Shown here: positions 1 through 8,506 of the stretch, piece by piece | Layout of the letters: each line of letters opens with the position of its first letter | How positions within the stretch are numbered: the stretch's first letter is position 1 | Source of the DNA: Paraburkholderia translucens | GTDB taxonomy: Bacteria; Pseudomonadota; Gammaproteobacteria; Burkholderiales; Burkholderiaceae | DNA length: 64,000 nucleotides | Reading direction: 5' to 3' | Assembly: GCF_020881035.1 (NCBI RefSeq) | Contig: NZ_JAJITC010000009.1 | Location: forward strand, 224,346-288,345 | The notes under the pieces: generated by a model | Databases searched by the model: none | The model's input: only the letters and a program-made list of their open reading frames with translations | What the model was told of the DNA's origin: nothing | Translations under genes and position numbers: made by a program

Positions 1-165
1 CCTGAATCGATTTAATCCGGCCGTGTTTATGAAAAAACTTCCGAAGCGAGGCTGTGTAAATGTAACAAAATCGCTCTTTGCGTAAGTGTTTGTCCGACTT
101 GTTACGGCGCGACCTGGCTCGCATGATTAGAAATCAGCGGTAGCGATGCGCTTTAGGAGGTTGCC

Positions 166-414
166 ATGCTGTTCAGTGAAATTCGCCGCCTCTTCACACG
201 GCGCACCCGTTCGCACGCGAAGGCCACGCCCGATCAGCTCACACAACCGGGGGATTCGCCGAACATTTTCGATTTCGATCCGATGTGGCATGGAGACCAT
301 TGGCAAAACCTGCTCTCTTCGCCGATGGATGCGCGCCGCTATGTAATGGAAGATTGGTCCTCCTCCATCCCGGCGGACTGGGACGACGCCGAAGGTGCCG
401 CGCCAGCCCACTGA
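166..414 (+). CDS. small conserved hypothetical protein (82 aa)
   Basis: Function unknown. The start is well supported: a perfect AGGAGG lies 5 bases before the ATG. The protein begins MLFSEIRRLFTRRTR, with a basic N-terminus, and has an acidic, Trp-rich C-terminal half (WHGDHWQNLL, EDWSSSIPADWDD). There is no signal peptide, membrane segment or recognisable domain. It stands alone about 520 bases upstream of the porin. The strong ribosome binding site and biased composition argue for a real gene rather than a chance frame. I recall similar short proteins in Burkholderiaceae but cannot name a family. Confidence 0.6.
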   Translation: MLFSEIRRLFTRRTRSHAKATPDQLTQPGDSPNIFDFDPMWHGDHWQNLLSSPMDARRYVMEDWSSSIPADWDDAEGAAPAH

Positions 415-939
415 ACGGATCCTCAAGCGGCATCCGCAAATAAAAAAAGCGCGACTGGAAGGTCGCGCTGCCAAAGGTTTGGAGATCTTTTTCGTCAAGA
501 AAAAGTCCGCTTCGAAAAGCAGAAATTACAGTATAGCGGTCGCGTCCAATTTCGATTATTCACACAATTAACAAACGTCTATTGCAGACCCAACAACAAT
601 CGCTTTTTCAAATCCATTCCCGTAGTTTTTCTGCATCGTTCGGTGTCGCGTATCAGCAACGCACCTTAGCAAAATTCCGCCGCCTGATCCATTGAGTGAG
701 CCGCAAAGCCTTTATACACAAGGCTCTAGTGGCAATCGCCCATCGTTTCTCGTTGGGTAATACTTTATTGCGCAAATCGGAAGATCAACTCCTGGAAGTG
801 TCTCTCTACACTCTGCCTAATCGGAAACCGGCGCGGATCTGTCAACGCGCTTCTCACGCGGAATCCGCTTCTCGCAGCGCTCGCGTGAAGGTCTCCTAAG
901 CCAGGGTCTTATACCTCTTACGCTCTTGGAGTTATATCA
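415..939. other. intergenic region upstream of porin
   Basis: I see no credible gene here. The stretch is AT-richer than its surroundings, contains the leftward terminator at 442-469, and should carry the porin promoter and a long 5' leader. The short open frames inside lack ribosome binding sites and recognisable composition. Confidence 0.5.
442..469 (-). terminator. intrinsic terminator facing left
   Basis: The stem AGCGCGAC / GTCGCGCT (448-455 and 462-469) has a 6-base loop. On the minus strand it is followed by a run of seven T (complement of 442-448). On the plus strand no T-run follows, so it best terminates a leftward transcript. No leftward gene is visible to its right. Confidence 0.5.
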
Positions 940-2103
940 ATGAAGAAGACACTCATGGTCGCTGCCTTGTCGGGCGTTTTCGTCACGGCAGCGCATGCGC
1001 AAAGCAGCGTTACCTTGTATGGCCTGATCGACGCGGGTATCACCTATACGAATAACCAGCGCGTCAGTGCTACCCAGCACGGCGCCAACGTTGCGATGAC
1101 GAGCGGTTCGGTGAACGGCAGCCGCTGGGGCCTGCGTGGCGCTGAAGATCTCGGCGGTGGTCTGAAGGCCATCTTCACGTTGGAAAACGGCTTCGGCATC
1201 AACGACGGCACGCTTAAGCAGAACGGCCGTATGTTCGGCCGGCAGGCGTTCGTCGGTCTGTCGAGCGACCAGTTCGGCGCCGTCACGCTCGGCCGTCAAT
1301 ATGACAGCATGGTCGACTATGTCGGCCCTCTGGCGCTGACCGGCACGCAATACGGCGGCACGCAGTTCGCGCACCCGTTCGACAACGACAACCTGAACAA
1401 CTCGTTCCGTATCAACAACTCGGCCAAGTACCAGAGCGCGAACTACGGCGGTTTCAAGTTCGGGGCGTTGTACGGCTTTTCGAACCAGGCTAGCGGCTTC
1501 GCGAACAACCGTGCATACAGCGCGGGCGCATCGTACAACTGGGGCGGCCTGAACGTCGCCGCAGCTTACTTGCAGCTGAACGCCAACGGCTCAACCAGCG
1601 CGGCCGCAGCGTTCAATTCGGGTGGCGCAGTATCGGGTGACAACACGTTCTTCTCGCAACGTCAGCAAACGTGGGGCGCAGGCGCCAACTACGCGTTCGG
1701 CCCGGCGACCGTTGGCTTGGTGTACTCACAGACGAACCTGCACGGCCTCGCCGGCATCAGCCAGGGTTCATCGGGCGTCCCGGGCGGCATCGGCTTGCCG
1801 ACCAACAGCGCCCAGTTCCAGAACTTCGAGGGCAACGCTCGCTACGCTCTGACACCAGCGATTAGCATTGCCGCCGCGTACACGTACACCCGCGCTAACC
1901 TGTCCAGCACGCACGTGCACTGGAACCAGGTCGACCTGCAAACTGCATACGCGTTGTCCAAGCGTACCGACGTATACCTGCAAGGCGTGTATCAGGCAGC
2001 AAACGAAAACTCGATCGTCAACGCCTACATCAATGGCGTGGGTAACGCCTCGGGCAACAACAAACAAGTCGCCGTGACGGCCGGTCTGCGTCACCGTTTC
2101 TAA
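940..2103 (+). CDS. Gram-negative trimeric porin (OmpC-like, Burkholderiales type)
   Basis: Outer-membrane general diffusion porin of 387 aa. It begins with a typical Sec signal peptide (MKKTLMVAALSGVFVTAAHA, cleaved before QSSVTLYG). The mature start SSVTLYGLIDAGI is the standard first strand of Burkholderia/Neisseria-type porins. The body has alternating amphipathic strands rich in Gly, Asn, Tyr and Ala, a loop region with the usual GSRWGLRGAEDLGGGLKA pattern, and a C-terminal Phe (GLRHRF) that is the BAM recognition signal. The ATG has GGAG 8 bases upstream. The gene is monocistronic: a strong terminator follows at 2131. Length is normal for the family. Substrate selectivity cannot be read from the sequence. 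Confidence 0.93.
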   Translation: MKKTLMVAALSGVFVTAAHAQSSVTLYGLIDAGITYTNNQRVSATQHGANVAMTSGSVNGSRWGLRGAEDLGGGLKAIFTLENGFGINDGTLKQNGRMFGRQAFVGLSSDQFGAVTLGRQYDSMVDYVGPLALTGTQYGGTQFAHPFDNDNLNNSFRINNSAKYQSANYGGFKFGALYGFSNQASGFANNRAYSAGASYNWGGLNVAAAYLQLNANGSTSAAAAFNSGGAVSGDNTFFSQRQQTWGAGANYAFGPATVGLVYSQTNLHGLAGISQGSSGVPGGIGLPTNSAQFQNFEGNARYALTPAISIAAAYTYTRANLSSTHVHWNQVDLQTAYALSKRTDVYLQGVYQAANENSIVNAYINGVGNASGNNKQVAVTAGLRHRF

Positions 2104-2130
2104 GCACTGCGCAAGGCCTGGCAGTGGACA

Positions 2131-2156
2131 GGGCGCCGTTCGCGGCGCCCTTTTTC
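2131..2156 (+). terminator. rho-independent terminator of the porin gene
   Basis: GGGCGCCG-TTCG-CGGCGCCC stem-loop followed by TTTTT, 28 bases after the porin stop codon. Confidence 0.9.
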
Positions 2157-2235
2157 ATGTTCGCGCCGAAGTGGGTGATTGCCTCGCCTTGCGTGTCACT
2201 CCCTATGCGCGTCCGCCAACGCCCTCGCCTAAGGC

Positions 2236-2805
2236 CTAGCGGCCGCTATCGGGAGGCGGATACTTGACGTCGAGAATGTCGATCGGCTGCGGACCGGCCG
2301 GCGTGAATAGCGTGACCGTATCACCGACTTTTGCCTTCAGCAGCGCGCGCGCGATCGGCGAAATCCAGCTCACGTGCCCGATGTCCAGATCGACCTCGTC
2401 GATACCGACGATCGTCACCTTGTGCTCCTCGCCGTCCTGATTCGCATAGTCGACCGTCGCACCGAAGAACACCTGATCGACGTTTTCCTGCCGGCTGCTA
2501 TCGACGACTTCGGCCAGATCCAGCCGCTTGGTCAGAAAGCGGATGCGCCGGTCGATTTCGCGCAGACGGCGTTTGCCATAGATGTAGTCGCCATTCTCCG
2601 AGCGGTCGCCGTTCGATGCAGCCCACGACACGAGCTTGACCACCTCAGGCCGCTCCACATCGATCAGATGCAGCAGCTCTTCTCGCATACGCCGATGACC
2701 GGCGGGAGTCATGTAGTTTTTGGTGCCCGCGGGCACTTCGGGCTGAGCGACGTCGAGATCGTCATCGCCCTCTTCGCTCGACTCTTTGACAAAGGCCTTG
2801 TTCAT
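2236..2805 (-). CDS. greB: transcript cleavage/elongation factor GreB
   Basis: Cytoplasmic factor that rescues backtracked RNA polymerase by stimulating transcript cleavage. The start chosen (MNKAFVKESSEEGDDD) gives 189 aa; a longer frame to 2892 has no family support upstream. Residues ~30-105 form the N-terminal coiled coil (NYMTPAGHRRMREELLHL, then a GDRSENGDYIYGKRRLREID segment holding the acidic tip). The rest is the FKBP-like C-terminal domain (VDQVFFGATVDY, VDLDIGHVSWISPIARALL). The YIYGKRRLREIDRRIRFL pattern fits GreB better than GreA. An acidic N-terminal extension makes it longer than the E. coli protein (158 aa). It is convergent with the porin gene and divergent from the tRNA-Arg pair. 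Confidence 0.92.
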   Translation of the reverse strand: MNKAFVKESSEEGDDDLDVAQPEVPAGTKNYMTPAGHRRMREELLHLIDVERPEVVKLVSWAASNGDRSENGDYIYGKRRLREIDRRIRFLTKRLDLAEVVDSSRQENVDQVFFGATVDYANQDGEEHKVTIVGIDEVDLDIGHVSWISPIARALLKAKVGDTVTLFTPAGPQPIDILDVKYPPPDSGR

Positions 2806-2928
2806 ACTGATCCAGTAACAGCAGCTAGCAATAACATCACTCAAGGTTACACGATCGGGCCCGCGACACAAATCGCCGTGATGGGCTTCCATTTTTGAAT
2901 TCTGTTAGCTATAATCTCGTTTCTGTGT

Positions 2929-3005
2929 GCGGCTGTAGCTCAGTTGGATAGAGTACTTGGCTACGAACCAAGGGGTCGTGGGTTCGAATCCTGCCAGCCG
3001 CGCCA
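2929..3005 (+). tRNA. tRNA-Arg (ACG), first copy
   Basis: 77 bases including encoded CCA. The acceptor stem GCGGCTG/CAGCCGC, D-loop AGTTGGATA, anticodon loop with ACG and T-loop TTCGAAT all fit. ACG (read as ICG) decodes CGN codons. A TATAAT -10 lies at 2910-2915. The gene is identical over its full length to the copy at 3080-3156. Confidence 0.97.
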
Positions 3006-3079
3006 TCTTATTCGAGGGCTTCCCTGCCGGAAGTTTTCAGGTTTCACCGGTTTATGCAGTAGACATCACAGTTTTGCGT

Positions 3080-3156
3080 GCGGCTGTAGCTCAGTTGGAT
3101 AGAGTACTTGGCTACGAACCAAGGGGTCGTGGGTTCGAATCCTGCCAGCCGCGCCA
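3080..3156 (+). tRNA. tRNA-Arg (ACG), second identical copy
   Basis: Tandem duplicate of the tRNA at 2929-3005, separated by 74 bases of unrelated spacer, with the same anticodon ACG and CCA end. It is probably co-transcribed from the upstream -10 and ends at the terminator at 3162-3190. Confidence 0.97.
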
Positions 3157-3161
3157 CCCAT

Positions 3162-3190
3162 GAAGGGCCTTCCAATCGGAAGGCCCTTTG
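3162..3190 (+). terminator. terminator of the tRNA-Arg pair
   Basis: An 11-bp perfect stem, AAGGGCCTTCC / GGAAGGCCCTT, with a 4-base loop, followed by TTTGTCTTT. It lies 6 bases after the tRNA CCA end. Confidence 0.85.
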
Positions 3191-3227
3191 TCTTTCCGGG
3201 CGCAGTATGCCCCCGTCGGCGAGTCGC

Positions 3228-3713
3228 TCAACGCGGCGGCGACTGAATATCCCCAATCTGCCCATCCGGGTGCGGCAGGTCCTCGACAACGCCGCCCACC
3301 GTTTGCTCACTGATCGTCTCCGCCCGCATGCCGGTCAGTGCCTGGCGCTCGCGCAGCACGTCGTCGACGCTTTCGCCAAAATGGCTCGCGACGAATGCTC
3401 GCAGCAGGGCGATCCGCAGCGACTCGCCCCGTCCCTCCACTGCGCCGTGTCCACCGACGAACTCCGCGACGCATACGGCGTCACGCTCGGTTTGCTCACG
3501 CACGTCGAGACGCCGCGCACGCTCGAGCACGACCGCAGCTGTCTCCCACGACACGGACGGCGTGAAACGGCCGTCCCACGGGCGGCCGCGATCGTTGCCG
3601 CGGATTGCAACGGTCTCGCCGCTATCGGTAAAGTAGATTTCTCGCACGAAGTCGTGCAGGCTGCGCGCCACCCAGTAATCGAGCGCCACACCAGCGAGGT
3701 CGGATACGTTCAT
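3228..3713 (-). CDS. NinX-like phage protein (DUF2591 type)
   Basis: 161 aa. The N-terminus (NVSDLAGVALDYWVA) and the later pattern FTPSVSWETAAVVLERARR followed by LRIALLRAFVASHFGESVDDV match the layout of DUF2591/NinX proteins of lambdoid phages and their chromosomal relatives. Their molecular role is unknown. The start has GGGGAG about 7 bases upstream. It lies 119 bases downstream of spoT on the same strand and next to a tRNA pair, so it may be a phage leftover kept as a single gene, although related copies are common in Burkholderiaceae chromosomes. The family call rests on remembered motif layout, not an alignment. Confidence 0.6.
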   Translation of the reverse strand: MNVSDLAGVALDYWVARSLHDFVREIYFTDSGETVAIRGNDRGRPWDGRFTPSVSWETAAVVLERARRLDVREQTERDAVCVAEFVGGHGAVEGRGESLRIALLRAFVASHFGESVDDVLRERQALTGMRAETISEQTVGGVVEDLPHPDGQIGDIQSPPR

Positions 3714-3832
3714 CTGCTTTCTCCCCGAGGTTCAGGTGAGACTCGTCTTCAGTTGTATCCTGGGCCGCACGTAAGATGCCTGACCGGCGCGCGACGCGCC
3801 AGTCAAACCCGCGCCGACGCCCAGCCGGAAGC

Positions 3833-6193
3833 TCAGTAATCCGCCCGCTCGCGATCGATGCGCATGCCGCCTTCGTGTCGGTGATGCCCCTCTTCGCTCG
3901 GCCGCTCACGCGCGATGCGCATCACATCGAGGTTCGTGCGCACGCGACGCATGACGTTGGCCAGGTGGACGCGGTCGCTGACCTGAATCACGAAGCGCAG
4001 AATCGTGGATTCCTGCGACTGATCTTCGTCCATCGCGATATGGACGATGTTCGCGTCAGCCGACGTGATGTCGGCCGCCACGCGGGCGAACACGCCCTTG
4101 GTATTCTTGACCAGCACCTTTACCGCGACATCGAACAGACGCCCCGGCTGCGGCGCCCATGCCACGTCGATCCAGCGGGCCGGATCGCGCCGGTGAATAC
4201 GCTGCGCGACACGGCAATCGGTAGTATGGATCGCCATGCCGAGACCGATGCCGATATAGCCCATGATGTCGTCGCCCGGAATGGGACGGCAGCATGCGGA
4301 CAGCTGCACCGACATGCCTTCGGTGCCAGTAATGACGACCGGCGGCGCATGCGGCGCCGAACCGGACTCGGCGCGCGAACCGTCGTCGTCGGCATCGCGC
4401 CCGCTCATCAGCACTTCGATGCGCTTGGCCATCACCGCGGCGACGCGCCGGCCGAGACCGATGTCCGCGAAAATTTCCTGACGGTTCTTGTTGCCCGTCC
4501 ACTGCACGAGCTTTTCCCACGCTTCCGGCGTCACGTCCGATAGCGCGAGGCCGTAGCCCTTCAACGCCTGATCGACGAGGCGCTCACCGAGCTGCACCGA
4601 CTCGTTCAGGCGCATCGTCTTCAGATAATGACGAATCGCCGAGCGCGCCTTACCGCTGCGCACGAAGCCGAGCCACGCGGGATTCGGCTTCGAATACGGC
4701 GCCGTGATGACTTCGACGATGTCGCCGCTCTTCAGCTCGGTACGCAACGGCAACAGCTCGTTGTTGATCTTCACCGCGACGCACTGGTTGCCGAGGTCGC
4801 TGTGGATCGAATAGGCGAAGTCGAGCGCGGTGGCGCCGCGCGGCAGCGCCATGATCTTCGACTTCGGCGTGAACACGTAGACCGCGTCCGGAAACAGGTC
4901 GATCTTCACGTGCTCGAGGAATTCGCTCGAATCGCCCGCCTCGCTCTGAATGTCGAGCAGCGACTTCAGCCACTGGTGCGCGCGCTTCTGCACGTCGTTC
5001 AGATCTGCGCTGCCGTTCTTGTACAGCCAGTGCGCGGCGACGCCTGCCTCGGCGATCTCGTGCATCTTGCGCGTGCGCACCTGAAACTCGATAGGCGCGC
5101 CGAACGGTCCGACGAGCGTGGTGTGCAGCGACTGATAGCCGTTCACCTTCGGGATCGCGATGTAATCCTTGAACTTGCCCGGCACCGGTTTGAAGAGCGC
5201 ATGCAGCGCGCCGATGCAGGTATAGCATTCGAGCGCACTCTCGACGACCACGCGAAACCCGTACACGTCGAGCACCTGCGAGAACGACAGCTGCTTGTCA
5301 CGCATCTTCTTGTAGATGCTGAAGATGGTTTTCTCGCGTCCGGTGACTTCGGCGTCGATCTTCGCGTCCGAGATCGCACGCTGCACCGATTCGAGAATCT
5401 TGCCGACCACCTCGCGACGATTGCCGCGCGCGGCCTTGACGGCTTTTTCGAGGGTCGCGTAACGGTGCGGGTTGAAGTTCGCGAAGCTCAGGTCCTGCAG
5501 CTCGCGATAGGTATTGTTCAGACCGAGCCGGTGGGCGATGGGTGCGTAAATGTCGAGCGTTTCGCGTGCGACGCGGCGACGTTTCTCCGGCGGCACCGCG
5601 CCGAGCGTGCGCATGTTGTGCAGCCGGTCGGCGAGCTTCACGAGAATCACGCGCACGTCGCGCGCCATCGCGAGCAGCATCTTGCGGAAGTTCTCCGCCT
5701 GCGCTTCCTCGCGATTGCGAAACTCCATCTTGTCCAGCTTGGACAACCCGTCGACCAGCTCCGCGACCTTCGCGCCGAAGCGCTCGGCGAGCTCCGCCTT
5801 GGTCACGCCCTGGTCTTCCATCACGTCGTGCAGAAGCGCCGCCATGATCGCCTGGGCGTCGAGATTCCAGCCCGCGCAGATTTCCGCGACGGCGACCGGA
5901 TGCGTGATGTAGGGCTCGCCGCTCTGGCGATACTGGCCGAGGTGGGCTTCGTCGCTGAAGTGGAACGCCGCCTTGACGTCCTTGATCTCGTCCGGCGGCA
6001 GATAGCCGGACAGCGCGGACGTCAGGTTGGCGATGGAGACGACGTCATGCCGGCGCGGCTGCTCCGGCGTGGCGGTCGGCCCGAACAGATGCCGAAACGA
6101 TTGTTCGAGGACCGCGTCGATGTATCTGCGTGCAGACGAGGGCGAGTCGGCGTCGTGGTCCACTTCCGTGGCGGTGGGCGGGGTAGCACTCAT
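3833..6193 (-). CDS. spoT: bifunctional (p)ppGpp synthetase/hydrolase, SpoT type
   Basis: 786-aa RelA/SpoT homologue that makes and degrades the stringent-response alarmone (p)ppGpp. Domains in order: N-terminal extension (~1-70); HD hydrolase (~75-225) with an intact LLHDVMED motif; synthetase (~265-400) with YKKMRDK, DVYGFRVVV and DYIAIPKVNGYQSLHT; TGS (~450-515, DLFPDAVYVFTPKSKIM); helical region; and C-terminal ACT domain (VFARVAADITSADANIVHIAM). The intact HD motif means it can hydrolyse, so it is SpoT rather than RelA. It is longer than E. coli SpoT (702 aa), mainly at the N-terminus. The start has GGAGG 5 bases upstream. It is the last gene of the yicC-gmk-rpoZ-spoT run. Confidence 0.95.
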   Translation of the reverse strand: MSATPPTATEVDHDADSPSSARRYIDAVLEQSFRHLFGPTATPEQPRRHDVVSIANLTSALSGYLPPDEIKDVKAAFHFSDEAHLGQYRQSGEPYITHPVAVAEICAGWNLDAQAIMAALLHDVMEDQGVTKAELAERFGAKVAELVDGLSKLDKMEFRNREEAQAENFRKMLLAMARDVRVILVKLADRLHNMRTLGAVPPEKRRRVARETLDIYAPIAHRLGLNNTYRELQDLSFANFNPHRYATLEKAVKAARGNRREVVGKILESVQRAISDAKIDAEVTGREKTIFSIYKKMRDKQLSFSQVLDVYGFRVVVESALECYTCIGALHALFKPVPGKFKDYIAIPKVNGYQSLHTTLVGPFGAPIEFQVRTRKMHEIAEAGVAAHWLYKNGSADLNDVQKRAHQWLKSLLDIQSEAGDSSEFLEHVKIDLFPDAVYVFTPKSKIMALPRGATALDFAYSIHSDLGNQCVAVKINNELLPLRTELKSGDIVEVITAPYSKPNPAWLGFVRSGKARSAIRHYLKTMRLNESVQLGERLVDQALKGYGLALSDVTPEAWEKLVQWTGNKNRQEIFADIGLGRRVAAVMAKRIEVLMSGRDADDDGSRAESGSAPHAPPVVITGTEGMSVQLSACCRPIPGDDIMGYIGIGLGMAIHTTDCRVAQRIHRRDPARWIDVAWAPQPGRLFDVAVKVLVKNTKGVFARVAADITSADANIVHIAMDEDQSQESTILRFVIQVSDRVHLANVMRRVRTNLDVMRIARERPSEEGHHRHEGGMRIDRERADY

Positions 6194-6292
6194 GGTCGCC
6201 TCCGGTAGCGGTCAGGGTTGGACGCAGTTCTGCACGTTGAGCAAACCGGTGTGGCGAATACCGGGCAAATCGAAAACGAAAAAACGTGCGCC

Positions 6293-6496
6293 TTAGACCG
6301 GCACCTTCTTCAGCATTTCAACGCCGACCTGACCCGACGCGATTTCACGCAGTGCGAGGACGGTGGGCTTGTCGCGGCTTTCGATCTTCGGCGTGTGCCC
6401 TTGAGCGAGCTGACGGGCGCGATAGGTTGCGGCAAGCGCGAGTTCGAAACGGTTCGGGATCTGTTTGAGGCAGTCTTCGACGGTAATGCGGGCCAT
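6293..6496 (-). CDS. rpoZ: RNA polymerase omega subunit
   Basis: 67 aa, normal for betaproteobacteria. It binds the beta-prime subunit and helps assemble RNA polymerase; with DksA it contributes to a ppGpp site in proteobacteria. The family signature is clear: MARITVEDCLKQIPNRFEL, then AATYRARQLAQG and KPTVLALREIASGQVG. It lies between gmk and spoT, the conserved arrangement that links it to alarmone metabolism. Confidence 0.97.
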   Translation of the reverse strand: MARITVEDCLKQIPNRFELALAATYRARQLAQGHTPKIESRDKPTVLALREIASGQVGVEMLKKVPV

Positions 6497-6556
6497 GTTG
6501 GGTTCCTTCTCAGTATGTTGCTTATTCTACCTTATGTGCCTGACGGCACGCCGCGC

Positions 6557-7243
6557 TCACGCGTGCGGCAAGTGGATGCCGAGCTGCATGAAAAGCTGCG
6601 TGTGACGCGCATACTGCGACGCGAAGCGCGAACGCGTCGCGCCGACGAGGCACTGCAATTCGGCGAGCGCGCGATCGAAGTTCTCGTTGATCACAACGTA
6701 CTCCGCTTCAGCCGCATGCGCCATCTCGCCACCCGCCGCGAGCAGGCGTCGCGTGATGACGTTCGGCTCGTCCTGGCCGCGCTTTTTCAGGCGCTCTTCG
6801 AGCGCTTCGAGCGACGGCGGCAGAATAAAAATTTCCACCGCGTTGTGGAACTGCTTCTTCACCTGCTGCGCGCCCTGCCAGTCGATTTCGAGCAGCACGT
6901 CATGGCCGTTTTTCATCTGCTCCTCGATCCACACGCGCGACGTGCCGTAGTAGTTGCCGTGCACTTCCGCGCTTTCGAGGAACTCGCCCGCGTCGTGGCG
7001 GCGCATGAAATCCTCGACCGTCGTGAAGTGATAGTGCTCGCCGTCCTGCTCCTTCGGACGCGGCGGGCGCGTCGTGTACGAGATCGATAGACGGATCTCG
7101 TCGTCGCCCGCGAGCAGCGCGTTCACGAGCGTCGACTTGCCCGCGCCCGACGGCGCGACGACCATGAACAGGTTGCCGGGATATGCGCCCGCGTACGGAT
7201 GGCGCGGCGCGCCGGGTTCGCGTGGGTGGTGGTCGGTCATCAT
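6557..7243 (-). CDS. gmk: guanylate kinase
   Basis: Phosphorylates GMP to GDP with ATP. 228 aa, slightly longer than E. coli Gmk (207) because of an N-terminal extension (~1-22). The P-loop APSGAGKST is at ~30-38, the GMP-binding segment SYTTRPPRPKEQDGEHYHF at ~55-73, then GNYYGTSR and the conserved VLLEIDWQGAQQVK. The first ATG (7243) has GGAG at good spacing; the second ATG, directly after it, is less well placed. It follows yicC by 16 bases and is almost certainly co-transcribed with it and with rpoZ-spoT. It supplies GDP/GTP, the substrate of SpoT. Confidence 0.96.
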   Translation of the reverse strand: MMTDHHPREPGAPRHPYAGAYPGNLFMVVAPSGAGKSTLVNALLAGDDEIRLSISYTTRPPRPKEQDGEHYHFTTVEDFMRRHDAGEFLESAEVHGNYYGTSRVWIEEQMKNGHDVLLEIDWQGAQQVKKQFHNAVEIFILPPSLEALEERLKKRGQDEPNVITRRLLAAGGEMAHAAEAEYVVINENFDRALAELQCLVGATRSRFASQYARHTQLFMQLGIHLPHA

Positions 7244-7259
7244 GTGTAGTGCTCCAGCC

Positions 7260-8183
7260 TTATTCGAGATTCTGTACCTGCTCGCGCATCTGTTCGATCA
7301 GGAGCTTCAGCGTCATCGACGAATCCGCGAGTTCCTTCGCCGCCGCCTTCGAACCGAGCGTATTCGCTTCGCGGTTCAGCTCCTGCATCATGAAGTCGAG
7401 CCGCTTGCCGACCTTGCCGCCCTTCTCGATCACGTGACGCGTTTCGTTCAGATGCGCGGTGAGACGCGACAGCTCTTCGGCGATGTCGATGCGAATGCCG
7501 TACATCGTCACTTCCTGGCGGATCCGCTCGTTGATCTCTTCGCGCGACACGATCGTCGCGGCCGCATCCGGCGCGGCAATGCCGAGCGCCTCCTGCAAAC
7601 GCTCGACGATCTTCTGCTGCTGCCGCGCAATCAGCTCCGGCACGAGCGGCGTGATCTTCGCCACGATGGCTTCCATTTCGGTGACGTTGGCGAGCAGCAT
7701 CGTCGCGAGTTGCGCGCCTTCGCGCGCACGCACGTCGATCAGCTCCGCGATCGCCTGTTTGCCGCATGCGAGCACCGCGTCGCGCAGCGTCTCGGGCGCG
7801 ATGCCGCTTTCGGCGAGCACGCCGGGCCAGCGCAGGATCTCACCGGTGCGCAGACGGCCGGCTTCAGGAAACGTGACGAGCACCGTTTGCTCGAGCTGCG
7901 CGAGTTGCGAGAGTGCATCGCGATTGATCGCGCCCGCGTTCGCCGACTGCTCGCTGCGCTGCAGATTCACGCGAATGTCGACCTTGCCGCGCGACAGCTT
8001 GTGCATGAGCATCTCGCGCAGCGTCGGTTCGACGACGCGCACGTCTTCCGGCATGCGGAAATTCAGATCGAGAAAGCGCGAATTCACCGTGCGCAGTTCG
8101 ACCGACACGCTCACGCCGCCAGTGCCCGAAGCCGCCACGAGTTCGCGCGTGGCGCTCGCATAGCCAGTCATGCTGTAGATCAT
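7260..8183 (-). CDS. yicC: YicC family endoribonuclease
   Basis: 307 aa. YicC proteins are endoribonucleases implicated in small-RNA decay. The start is set by the invariant N-terminus MIYSMTGYASATRE; the frame is open further upstream but without homology. Conserved segments: SVELRTVNSRFLDLNFRMPE, GKVDIRV, and a C-terminal helical DUF1732-type tail, EEINERIRQEVTMYGIRIDIAEELSRL through GKRLDFMMQELNREANTLGSK. It is the first gene of the leftward yicC-gmk-rpoZ-spoT cluster and is divergent from rph, a tidy pairing of RNA-processing enzymes. Confidence 0.94.
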   Translation of the reverse strand: MIYSMTGYASATRELVAASGTGGVSVSVELRTVNSRFLDLNFRMPEDVRVVEPTLREMLMHKLSRGKVDIRVNLQRSEQSANAGAINRDALSQLAQLEQTVLVTFPEAGRLRTGEILRWPGVLAESGIAPETLRDAVLACGKQAIAELIDVRAREGAQLATMLLANVTEMEAIVAKITPLVPELIARQQQKIVERLQEALGIAAPDAAATIVSREEINERIRQEVTMYGIRIDIAEELSRLTAHLNETRHVIEKGGKVGKRLDFMMQELNREANTLGSKAAAKELADSSMTLKLLIEQMREQVQNLE

Positions 8184-8506
8184 CGTATTTCTCGCGATTG
8201 CGGCCATGCGTTGGACATGACCTGAGAAGCGGGTCGCCCGGCGTGTACGAGACGCGGGGCGGGGAACCGGCATTATCCCATTTTTGCCGGCGCCATCCGC
8301 TCGTGAGCGAGCAGGGATGCGGCTCGGCGCGCGGCCGCTTGCATGGAACGGATCGCCGCTCATCGAGACAATGCCCCTGGCGAGTTCAAACCGCACGCGT
8401 CGCCCACCACTTCGCGCGCCACCCGTATCGGCAACCGCCCCATCCGATCGGCGGTAAAATTACCGTTTTCCTGCGCCCTCTTCCGGCCCATCCCAACCAT
8501 TCCGAC
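8184..8506. other. divergent promoter region yicC / rph
   Basis: 323 bases between the divergent starts of yicC and rph. Both promoters should lie here. No gene, RNA or clear operator was recognised. Confidence 0.5.

Noticed and set aside
4628..6208. Long plus-strand frame opposite spoT
   Set aside because: Arg/Val/His-rich composition typical of the antisense of a GC-rich gene; no ribosome binding site and no recognisable domain, while spoT is certain.
6218..8225. Long plus-strand frames opposite gmk and yicC
   Set aside because: They mirror the third-position GC pattern of the real genes on the other strand and show no protein family.
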